From the NCBI RefSeq assembly GCF_001421435.1, contig NZ_LMKA01000001.1:1-64000 (forward strand): 64,000 bases of DNA, read 5' to 3'. The DNA is from Chryseobacterium sp. Leaf201 (GTDB lineage Bacteria; Bacteroidota; Bacteroidia; Flavobacteriales; Weeksellaceae). Below the pieces are notes generated by a model, which saw only the letters and a list, made by a program, of their open reading frames with translations, made no database searches and was not told where the DNA came from. A program made the position numbers and the translations under genes. This document shows, in pieces, positions 33,300 to 40,439 of the stretch. Numbering within the stretch: position 1 is the first letter of the stretch; the number at the start of each line of letters is the position of its first letter.

Positions 33300-34298
33300 T
33301 TAAAAAGTATATTCTCCTGTAAGCGGATCAATATAAATATTAGACAGTTCAGCATTGGAACTTCTTCTGGCGGATCCTGAAGAATCAATAGCGGCACCGA
33401 TAAGTGCACCAACCATTCCTCCCATCATCGCTCCGATCATTACTCCATTGTTGTTTTGCGGCGGGAATAATTCTAATCTTGAAGACACCACATAATATCC
33501 TTTTCCGTCTTTTTCCATCTCCAGAAATCCTGCCGGTGTCAGGCGATATGCTTTTCCGTCTTCTACATATCCGAATATTTCTTCTCCTGAAACCATAAGG
33601 TTCTCCCTGTTCTTAATACCTGTCACCCTGCCTTTCTTATTTTTATCTACATAATATCCTTCCTGAGGTTTCTGTAAAGAAAACGACCTGAAGTCCGTAT
33701 AAACTCCTGCAGTAAGTTCGGCTGCATTCAGATATTTAATATTTTTACTTACAATGGGTTCATAATTAGCAAGTTCAGCTTCAGGTACCGGCGTACTTAA
33801 AGCAATATGGGAATAGGAATCATTGATTAAAGTAGAAAAAATGGCTGAAACTGTAGAAGAAACGGCTTTGGGAATATTAGGCGTAACCTTGGAATTGAAA
33901 TCCAGTGTATTGTTGTACCGGTTAATAAAATAATATTTCCCGTTCCTGTTGATAAAACTGCTGATCTTTACTTTCGCTTTTACCATCCCTGTCTCTTTGA
34001 AATCATTAATGGTAATTTCTTCCAGCAATAAGGCAATGTCATTATTTCCCCTGGTTTTATTATCCGCTGCAAACCAGGATTCGATATAATTTTTTACATC
34101 TTCATTGGTAAATTTTATCTGGACAGGCTCTTCTTTATAGGTTACTGTCCCCAGATTTTTGTCTGTCCTGTTATCAATTACCGTAAGCGATTTCGTCCGT
34201 GAGAATTTATCTTTGATATTCTGGTTCAACTTGATAAGCTCCACTTTCTGTGCAGCCATTGATGCTGAAAGCAGTAAAAAGAAAATAATTTTTTTCAT
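33300..34298 (-). CDS. Secreted paralogue A with glycine-zipper segment, 332 aa
   Basis: I do not recognise a function. The protein has a signal peptide (MKKIIFFLLLSASMAAQ), an N-terminal domain shared with the two upstream paralogues (KSLTVIDNRTDKNLGTV), a middle stretch GVYTDFRSF, a VEDGKAYRLTPAGF repeat-like segment, a glycine-rich membrane-like segment (GAMMGGMVGALIGAAID, about 290-306) and the end YIDPLTGEYTF. It starts 32 nt after paralogue B's stop and lacks the promoter seen upstream of B and C, so it probably shares B's transcript. Confidence 0.75.
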   Translation of the reverse strand: MKKIIFFLLLSASMAAQKVELIKLNQNIKDKFSRTKSLTVIDNRTDKNLGTVTYKEEPVQIKFTNEDVKNYIESWFAADNKTRGNNDIALLLEEITINDFKETGMVKAKVKISSFINRNGKYYFINRYNNTLDFNSKVTPNIPKAVSSTVSAIFSTLINDSYSHIALSTPVPEAELANYEPIVSKNIKYLNAAELTAGVYTDFRSFSLQKPQEGYYVDKNKKGRVTGIKNRENLMVSGEEIFGYVEDGKAYRLTPAGFLEMEKDGKGYYVVSSRLELFPPQNNNGVMIGAMMGGMVGALIGAAIDSSGSARRSSNAELSNIYIDPLTGEYTF

Positions 34299-34330
34299 TA
34301 ATAATTTTTAAATTTTATAAAACTCTGAAT

Positions 34331-35362
34331 TTATTTCTCAAAAACGTATGCTCCCGATAAAGCATCAATGTAAATGTTCATTTCTGTCGGAGACCTGTAG
34401 CCGAATCCGTTTACGTTGCCTTTATTAAGTTCAGAATGAATTATTCCTCCTACCAGAGCTCCGATACCACCCGCTGCAATGGCTCCGATAATAATGCCGT
34501 CAGAAGTATTGCTGTTGCTTAACAGTTTTTTCCTGGAAGAAACAATGTAGAATCCTTTTGCATCTTTATGCATTTCAGCAAAGCCTGAAGGTGTAACCCT
34601 GTATGCTTTTCCGCTGTCAACATAACAATACATATCAGATAATGCTGCAGACTGCCCTTCTGTATTTTTTATTCCCGTTACATTCCCTTTTTTATCTTTA
34701 TCTGCAAAGTAGCCTGTATCGGGTTCCTGATAATAAAAATGCCTGAAGCTTTTATAAACACCATCCTTCAGCTCCAAGTTGAATGCACTGTAATTCTTTT
34801 TAAGATAGTTATCATAATTGCGGATTTCATTTTCAGGAATAGAATTACCGGAAACAGAAGATAAATAAGAAGTCTTAATGAACTCAGTAATAATATCCGA
34901 GATCTGCAGGGCAAGATAATTGGGTGCACTCACAGTCCTTTTAGGATCAGAAACGATTACATTATCAAAACGGTTGATAAAATAGTACCGGTCGTTTCTT
35001 TTAATAAAGCTGGAAATTTTCAATCTGGCTTTCGCATAAGGATGTTTCTCCCCTTCATCCTGTTCATTGTATATCTTTAAGTCTTCAAGCATCAGGACAA
35101 TATCGTTGCTCCCCCTGTCTTTATTATCCCTGTTAAACCAGTTTTCAATATGATCCTTTAAATTTTCATTGGCCAGTTTCACTTCTATCGGTTGCCCTTT
35201 TGGTGAAAGGATGCCAATTTCCCCGGTTTCCCTGGTATCGATTAAAGTCAGCGATTTTGTGAGTCCCCTTTTATCTTTAATGTTCTGGTCTAAATTAATA
35301 TAATCTACCTTCTGTGCAACCAGCGAAAGCGAAAACATTAAAAAGAAAATAATATTTCTCAT
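34331..35362 (-). CDS. Secreted paralogue B with glycine-zipper segment, 343 aa
   Basis: This paralogue of A and C has a signal peptide (MRNIIFFLMFSLSLVAQ), the KSLTLIDTRETGEIGIL motif, GVYKSFRHF, KGNVTGIK and a glycine-rich segment (GAIAAGGIGALVGGIIH), ending in YIDALSGAYVF. I chose the ATG at 35362: the upstream ATG at 35380 would lie inside the promoter box TAATTTTG (35378-35385). Function unknown; a periplasmic or outer-membrane-associated location is likely. Confidence 0.75.
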   Translation of the reverse strand: MRNIIFFLMFSLSLVAQKVDYINLDQNIKDKRGLTKSLTLIDTRETGEIGILSPKGQPIEVKLANENLKDHIENWFNRDNKDRGSNDIVLMLEDLKIYNEQDEGEKHPYAKARLKISSFIKRNDRYYFINRFDNVIVSDPKRTVSAPNYLALQISDIITEFIKTSYLSSVSGNSIPENEIRNYDNYLKKNYSAFNLELKDGVYKSFRHFYYQEPDTGYFADKDKKGNVTGIKNTEGQSAALSDMYCYVDSGKAYRVTPSGFAEMHKDAKGFYIVSSRKKLLSNSNTSDGIIIGAIAAGGIGALVGGIIHSELNKGNVNGFGYRSPTEMNIYIDALSGAYVFEK

Positions 35363-35377
35363 CGTTAAAATTTCCCG

Positions 35378-35385
35378 CAAAATTA
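35378..35385 (-). promoter_or_regulatory. -7 promoter box of paralogue B
   Basis: The minus strand reads TAATTTTG, 15 bp upstream of the start. The surrounding sequence matches the box before paralogue C, including the upstream AAACTAATGCTTA. Confidence 0.55.
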
Positions 35386-35434
35386 AGCATTAGTTTTAAA
35401 TTAGGAGACTGCCAGAAACGCCCGGCCTTAACAA

Positions 35435-36457
35435 TTATCTGGATTTGCTGAAACCTTCAGGTAAAATATACTCGCCGGTAAGCGCGTCGATTCCTATCCG
35501 GTAATATTTTGCATTCTGTCTGCGGATTTTTGCTGCGGTAATATCTATCACGGCTGCCACCAGGCCTCCGATTGCACCTGCATTTGATGTACCTGCAATG
35601 AGAAGTGTATTGTCAGGAGGAAAAATCTCTTCTGCTGATGCTGTTATAAAATACCCTTCATTGTCCTTTTCAAGTTCTATCAGGGTTGTCGGGGTCCTTT
35701 TATAGGCAATCCCATTATCCACTACGGCGAAAATGTCTCTTTTAAAATTATCATAACCGTCAGTTCTTTTTACCCCTTTAATCCTGCCTTCTGTATTCTT
35801 TCTTACCACAAGTTCTTTATCCGGTTTCTGTTCTGCAAATGATTTGTAATCTGTATAAACACCATCTGTAAAAGACCCGCTGTAAGCCGGCAGCCTTTCT
35901 GATATTATTTTTTCATAGTTTTCAAGCTCTGTTTCAGAAATGGGAACATTCAGCCCTTTTTCGTCATAAGAATCCTTAACTATGTTGGCAATCTGCGCTG
36001 AGATTCCTGCAGCCATTACTCTGGTGACGTAAGCATGGTTTTTCGGCTCATAATCTTTTGAAACCTTTGATTTTTTTAAAAAATAATATTTATTGTTTCT
36101 CTTTAAAAAAGTAGCCATCTTCATTTCCAGATGTGCCATAACTGTTCTTTCGGTCGGGATATCAATCGCTTTTAAATCTTCCAGCATAAGAAAATATTCA
36201 GTGCTCCCCTGCTCTTTATTATCTGCTGAAAACCATTCTGCAAATAATTTTCCGAGATCCTCACTTTCAAATTTCAGTTCATACGGTTCTTTTCTGTGAG
36301 AGACTGTTCCTATATTTTTATCTTCTCTCAAATCAATTAATGTAAGGGATTTAGCCAGATGGTTTCTGTCTTTTATACTGTTTCTAAGTTCTATGAGCTG
36401 AGTTTTCTGTGCAGATGCAAAAGCTGAAAATAAAACCAGGAAGAAGATCTTTTTCAT
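35435..36457 (-). CDS. Secreted paralogue C with glycine-zipper segment, 340 aa
   Basis: This paralogue has a signal peptide (MKKIFFLVLFSAFASAQ), KSLTLIDLREDKNIGTV, GVYTDYKSF, KGVKRTDGY and a glycine/alanine-rich segment (AGAIGGLVAAVID), ending in GIDALTGEYILPEGF. The ATG at 36457 is preferred because that at 36475 falls in the promoter box at 36473-36480. It has its own promoter. The three genes, similar in length and layout but clearly diverged, arose by tandem duplication. Confidence 0.75.
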   Translation of the reverse strand: MKKIFFLVLFSAFASAQKTQLIELRNSIKDRNHLAKSLTLIDLREDKNIGTVSHRKEPYELKFESEDLGKLFAEWFSADNKEQGSTEYFLMLEDLKAIDIPTERTVMAHLEMKMATFLKRNNKYYFLKKSKVSKDYEPKNHAYVTRVMAAGISAQIANIVKDSYDEKGLNVPISETELENYEKIISERLPAYSGSFTDGVYTDYKSFAEQKPDKELVVRKNTEGRIKGVKRTDGYDNFKRDIFAVVDNGIAYKRTPTTLIELEKDNEGYFITASAEEIFPPDNTLLIAGTSNAGAIGGLVAAVIDITAAKIRRQNAKYYRIGIDALTGEYILPEGFSKSR

Positions 36458-36472
36458 ATCTTTTAATTTCCT

Positions 36473-36480
36473 CAAAACTA
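36473..36480 (-). promoter_or_regulatory. -7 promoter box of paralogue C
   Basis: The minus strand reads TAGTTTTG, 15 bp upstream of the start, in the same duplicated context as the box at 35378. Confidence 0.55.
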
Positions 36481-36500
36481 AGCATTAGTTTTAAAATTAA

Positions 36501-36531
36501 ACGACCCTTACAAATAAATTGTAAGGGTCGT
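36501..36531 (-). terminator. Terminator of the sigma/anti-sigma operon
   Basis: ACGACCCTTACAA (36501-36513) pairs perfectly with TTGTAAGGGTCGT (36519-36531). It follows the Spy-like gene on the minus strand. Confidence 0.8.
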
Positions 36532-36553
36532 CCAACATTAAAAAAATAAACTA

Positions 36554-37066
36554 TTATGGGTTTTGCCTCTGTTTCGCAGCGTTATCATTTCCGCGGGGTT
36601 TTCTTTCATTCATTTTCTCTCTCATCATCCCCTCAGACTGAAACAGCTTCAAGACCTTCTGGCAAGGAATAATCTGCTGCATCTTATCAGCATATTTTTT
36701 TCTATTATCTAACAGCTTCTGCCCTACTTCAAAACTCTGCTGCAGCTTGGCTTTCGCCTCTTCATCAGACATTGTTTCCGCATCGAAATTGGAGTTAAAC
36801 TGGCTTTTAATCTGCTTCTGGCTTTCCAGATATTCATTATAGATATCCGTAAATTCCTTTTTATCGCTCGGATCTAAATTCAGATTGTCCATCACCATAT
36901 TATTCCTGAACTCGTTAAGAAGTGCTTTCCTTTCTTCGGGAGAAAGATTATTAATCACTTCCTTTCTCTGTTTAGGATTCATTTTCTTCCAGTCATAATC
37001 CGTTTTCTGGGCATTCAGACCAAAAGCATACATTATAAAAAGCGTAAATAATATCTTTTTCATCAT
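36554..37066 (-). CDS. Secreted Spy/CpxP-like helical protein
   Basis: From the ATG at 37066 this is a 170-residue protein with a signal peptide (MMKKILFTLFIMYAFGLNAQ) and a highly charged helical body with MNPKQRKEVINNLSPEERKAL and LNLDPSDKKEFTDIYNEYL, like Spy/CpxP-type periplasmic chaperones or sensors of envelope stress. A longer frame up to 37159 exists but would overlap the anti-sigma gene and lose the signal peptide. It is the third gene of the ECF operon and may act as a periplasmic partner of the anti-sigma protein, which is inference. Confidence 0.75.
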   Translation of the reverse strand: MMKKILFTLFIMYAFGLNAQKTDYDWKKMNPKQRKEVINNLSPEERKALLNEFRNNMVMDNLNLDPSDKKEFTDIYNEYLESQKQIKSQFNSNFDAETMSDEEAKAKLQQSFEVGQKLLDNRKKYADKMQQIIPCQKVLKLFQSEGMMREKMNERKPRGNDNAAKQRQNP

Positions 37067-37070
37067 CCTA

Positions 37071-37613
37071 TTAATTATATAAATCCAAATAAACATCCTG
37101 TGTGGAATTACTTGCCAATTCTGAAATTTCAGAATTTGTGAAGGAATCCAGGAAGGCATTCATCTGAGCTTCATTTTCTTTTGACACAGGCTTTGCCGTC
37201 CGGGCTTTTGTACCTGTTGAGGCCTTTTCTGTTTTATTTTCTTTTGCTAAAGACCTTTTACTCTGTCCGCTTTCATTTGTTTGATTATTACTTTCTACAG
37301 AAGTTAAATCAGATTTCAATGTTTCGTAAGCGATCTGGCTTTCTGTTTTCTTTTCCGTATTATCGGCAACATAAGCGGTTTTGGTGCCTTTAGAACCTTC
37401 TGATGTTTCATTATAGGAATTGAAAACAAAAGTCGCTCCAAAAATCAATGCCAGTGATGCCGCTGCGGCATATGCCCAGTTCAGTTTGATTATCGGCGCT
37501 TTTTTATTGGCCTTCACATCATTCATTACTTTCTCCTGAATGTTTTCAAACATATAATCAGGCATCCGGTAAATGTTTTTGCGCTCCAGTTTTTCTATAT
37601 CAAAATCTTTCAT
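37071..37613 (-). CDS. Probable anti-sigma factor, single membrane segment
   Basis: This 180-residue protein has a basic cytoplasmic N-terminus (about 1-45), one membrane segment (WAYAAAASLALIFGATFVF, about 46-64) and a low-complexity charged periplasmic tail. The layout and its place directly after an ECF sigma gene (17 nt) are typical of anti-sigma factors in Bacteroidota. A cysteine zinc motif is not seen. It may hold the sigma factor at the membrane until an envelope signal arrives. Confidence 0.75.
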   Translation of the reverse strand: MKDFDIEKLERKNIYRMPDYMFENIQEKVMNDVKANKKAPIIKLNWAYAAAASLALIFGATFVFNSYNETSEGSKGTKTAYVADNTEKKTESQIAYETLKSDLTSVESNNQTNESGQSKRSLAKENKTEKASTGTKARTAKPVSKENEAQMNAFLDSFTNSEISELASNSTQDVYLDLYN

Positions 37614-37630
37614 TTCCTTTTTTTCAAAAA

Positions 37631-38182
37631 TTACCTTTCGAAATTTTCTTTAATATGTTCTTCTATTTTTTGTTTGGCATAATGATAATTTGTCTTCAGG
37701 GTGCCTACAGACATATCTACAATTTTAGATATTTCTTCATAAGGCAGGTCATCATAATACCGCATCATAAATACCAGTTTCTGCTTTTCCGGCAGGCTTT
37801 GTATGGCGTTCTGTAGTAAGATCTGTATCTCTTCTGCATCTCCTTCCGTGTTATCCGCGACCAGGTTCTGCATGTAATATTCCGGGTCTTCATCTGTTTT
37901 CTGCATCCTTTTCAGCTTATTGATCTGCTGTAATGCCTCGTTGGTTGCAATCCTGTACAGCCAGGTGTACAGCTGACTGTCATTCTTAAACTGATGAAAA
38001 TTCTGATAAGCTTTAATGAAGGTTTCCTGCAAAGTATCCTGAGCAAGATCCCCATCCACAATAATCCGTCTTATGTGCCAATACAATCTGCTTTGATAAG
38101 CATCCATCAGAGCGCGGACTCCTTTTTCCTGAGTCCGTGGGTTTTGCATCAACGAAATAATTTCCGCGTCCTTAATCTTCAT
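37631..38182 (-). CDS. ECF RNA polymerase sigma factor
   Basis: This 183-residue sigma-70 family protein has region 2 (about 20-90: GDLAQDTLQETFIKAYQNFHQFKNDSQLYTWLYRIATNEALQQI) and region 4 (about 120-175: LPEKQKLVFMMRYYDDLPYEEISKIVDMSVGTLKTNYHYAKQKI, cut for length by motif). It forms an operon with the anti-sigma and Spy-like genes. The regulon is unknown; an envelope-stress role is suggested by the third gene. Confidence 0.93.
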   Translation of the reverse strand: MKIKDAEIISLMQNPRTQEKGVRALMDAYQSRLYWHIRRIIVDGDLAQDTLQETFIKAYQNFHQFKNDSQLYTWLYRIATNEALQQINKLKRMQKTDEDPEYYMQNLVADNTEGDAEEIQILLQNAIQSLPEKQKLVFMMRYYDDLPYEEISKIVDMSVGTLKTNYHYAKQKIEEHIKENFER

Positions 38183-38531
38183 AAGATGCTTTCATTGTTT
38201 TGGATTACAAAAATTATTGAAAGTTAAATGAGATATTCAACTTTTAGTCCAATAGATGAGCTAAATATAAGAAATATCCTGTTCTTCCTCACATTACTCC
38301 ACTCAAAATAACTAAAAATAAATCACCGGATTAGGTTCATTACCGGCATTTGCTTAAAAATCAAAGCTTAACCCATATTGAATTAAGATAAAAACCATAA
38401 TTTAAATTTCTTCTTTTTATTAGGTTAGAAATTATATACTGCCATACACCTATCATCTCAGACAAACAACTTTCATATTCTGCTTCGTTAACTTCTTTCT
38501 GAAACTGAAGCGAAAACCTTATCTTTGTTCC
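38183..38531. other. Intergenic region with promoter for DUF2520 gene
   Basis: About 350 bp between divergent genes. I see no gene. TATCTTTG at 38520-38527 fits the TANNTTTG box and ends 4 bp before the ATG at 38532, so the transcript may be nearly leaderless. Confidence 0.45.
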
Positions 38532-39281
38532 ATGCAAACTGTAATCATCGGTTCCGGAAATGTCGCATATCATCTGGCTAAAGCTTTTGTACTCAACGCT
38601 GTTCCTGTAGCCCAGATTTTCGGCAGGAATGAACAGGAACTGGAAAAAATTTCCGGGGAACTGCGGATCCCTTGTTCAACTAAAAAACTCAGTGACGCAG
38701 ACTTATATATTATCTGCGTCAGTGATCATTCCGTGAGAGATGTTTCCCGGCTCATTACTAAAAAAAACTGTCTTGTGGCACACACTTCAGGTTCTCTCCC
38801 AACAGATATTTTAGCAGGGGAGTACAGGAAATCGAGCCTGTATCCGTTACAGACTTTTTCAAAATTAAAAAAGCTGGATTACCAGCATATTCCATTTTTT
38901 ATTGAGGCTGAAAACAGAGAGGATATGAAGATTTTATCTGATCTTGCTTCTGCAATTTCTGAAAATGTGATGGAAAGTACGTATGAAAAAAGAAAATACA
39001 TCCATCTGACTGCAGTTTTTGCCTGTAATTTTGTGAACCACCTTTTCTCAAGGGCAAAAGAAATTTCAGATTCCCAGGAGATCCCGTTTGATTATTTTTT
39101 ACCGCTGATTGGTGAAACCGTCCGGAAAATTTATGAAATTGAACCGAAATCTGCACAAACCGGTCCAGCCGTAAGAAACGATAAAAGGATTCTGGAAATG
39201 CATGAGCAGTTACTGAAGGATGAAAGCCTAGAGATTTATAAAACAATGAATCATTCTATTCAAAAAATGTATGAGCTATAA
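38532..39281 (+). CDS. Rossmann/DUF2520-domain protein
   Basis: This 249-residue protein has an N-terminal Rossmann NAD(P)-binding region (VIIGSGNVAYHLAKAF, residues 4-19) and a C-terminal DUF2520 helical domain (HLTAVFACNFVNHLFSRA, about 158-175), like the 6-phosphogluconate/ketopantoate-type dehydrogenases. The substrate is not known. Its stop overlaps the kdsC-like start by 11 bp, so it is the first gene of an operon with kdsC and maf. Confidence 0.88.
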   Translation: MQTVIIGSGNVAYHLAKAFVLNAVPVAQIFGRNEQELEKISGELRIPCSTKKLSDADLYIICVSDHSVRDVSRLITKKNCLVAHTSGSLPTDILAGEYRKSSLYPLQTFSKLKKLDYQHIPFFIEAENREDMKILSDLASAISENVMESTYEKRKYIHLTAVFACNFVNHLFSRAKEISDSQEIPFDYFLPLIGETVRKIYEIEPKSAQTGPAVRNDKRILEMHEQLLKDESLEIYKTMNHSIQKMYEL

Positions 39282-39789
39282 AGAGAAACTAAAAAATATA
39301 AAAGCATTTGTATTTGATGTAGACGGTGTTTTTACCGACGGAAGCGTTTACCTTCTTCCCGGAGGAAATATGTGCCGGGTAATGAATGTGCTGGATGGCT
39401 ATGCTGTAGTGAAGGCTTTGAAAAACAATTACCTGATCGGGGTTATTACCGGAGGAAATGATGACATGGTAAAACACAGGATCAATTATCTGGGAATTGA
39501 GGACTATTATCCTAAATCTCCTGATAAGATGATTGATTTCGAAGATTTTAAAGCGAAATACAATCTTGCCAATGAAGAGATTTTAACGATGGGCGATGAT
39601 ATTCCGGATCTTCATATCATGAAACATTCTGCAGTTGCAGCCTGCCCGGAAAATGCCGTTCCTGAAATCAAGGAAATTGCCACCTATATTTCACCAAAAA
39701 AGGGGGGAAGCGGGGCCGTACGCGATGTTATCGAACAGGTGATGAAAGTGCAGGGAAACTGGCATGATGACAATACACAATCAGTATAA
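39271..39789 (+). CDS. kdsC: KDO-8-phosphate phosphatase (HAD family)
   Basis: This 172-residue HAD phosphatase has the nucleophile motif FDVDGVFTDG (residues 15-24), TGG near 68 and GDDIPDL (about 110-116). Length and motifs match KdsC, which makes KDO for lipopolysaccharide. HAD members of this group can also act in other sugar pathways, so the substrate is inferred. It overlaps the DUF2520 gene by 11 bp. Confidence 0.85.
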   Translation: MSYKEKLKNIKAFVFDVDGVFTDGSVYLLPGGNMCRVMNVLDGYAVVKALKNNYLIGVITGGNDDMVKHRINYLGIEDYYPKSPDKMIDFEDFKAKYNLANEEILTMGDDIPDLHIMKHSAVAACPENAVPEIKEIATYISPKKGGSGAVRDVIEQVMKVQGNWHDDNTQSV

Positions 39790-39799
39790 TTATTTGAAA

Positions 39800-40354
39800 A
39801 TGAAATTATTGTTAGCCTCACAGTCTCCCAGGAGAAAAGAGCTGTTATCCAGTTTAGGGTTTGAGTTTGAAGTGGTGAAAATTGATTGTGAAGAGATTGT
39901 TCCCGCGCATATTACAGCAGGGGAGTCTGCAGCTTATCTCTCTGAATTGAAATCAAAAGCCTTCCGGGAACTGGAAGGAGACGAAGTCCTGTTAACGGCA
40001 GATACCGTGGTAGCGATTGATAATCAATTTCTCGGGAAACCGAAGGATGAAGAGGATGCCAGGAACATACTGAAGCTGCTTTCCGGAAAAACCCATCAGG
40101 TCTATACGGGGATTACCATTAAAACATTAAATCACAGCATTACGCAGACTGATGTGGCGGATGTAGAATTCAGCACCATTACAGATGATGAAATTCAATA
40201 TTACATCGAGCATTACCGGCCTTTTGATAAGGCGGGAAGCTACGGGATCCAGGAATGGCTCGGAATGGCAAAAATCAGTAAAATAAACGGAAGTTTTTAT
40301 ACCATTATGGGGCTTCCGACCCATTTGGTTTACAAAATTCTGAAAGAAATATAA
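39800..40354 (+). CDS. maf: Maf-family nucleotide pyrophosphatase
   Basis: From ATG 39800 this is a 184-residue Maf protein with LLLASQSPRRKELL (residues 3-16), ADTVVAID near 68 and GKPKDEEDA. Maf enzymes hydrolyse non-canonical or UTP/dTTP-type nucleotides and affect septation. The longer frame from 39764 has an extension not seen in the family. It follows kdsC after 10 nt and ends the operon. Confidence 0.92.
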   Translation: MKLLLASQSPRRKELLSSLGFEFEVVKIDCEEIVPAHITAGESAAYLSELKSKAFRELEGDEVLLTADTVVAIDNQFLGKPKDEEDARNILKLLSGKTHQVYTGITIKTLNHSITQTDVADVEFSTITDDEIQYYIEHYRPFDKAGSYGIQEWLGMAKISKINGSFYTIMGLPTHLVYKILKEI

Positions 40355-40439
40355 TCAGTTTCCCTGTAAAATTTTATTATTTTTACAAAATCATCAAACT
40401 GCTTATAATAAAAAGTATATTAGCGAGTTATATTAAATA

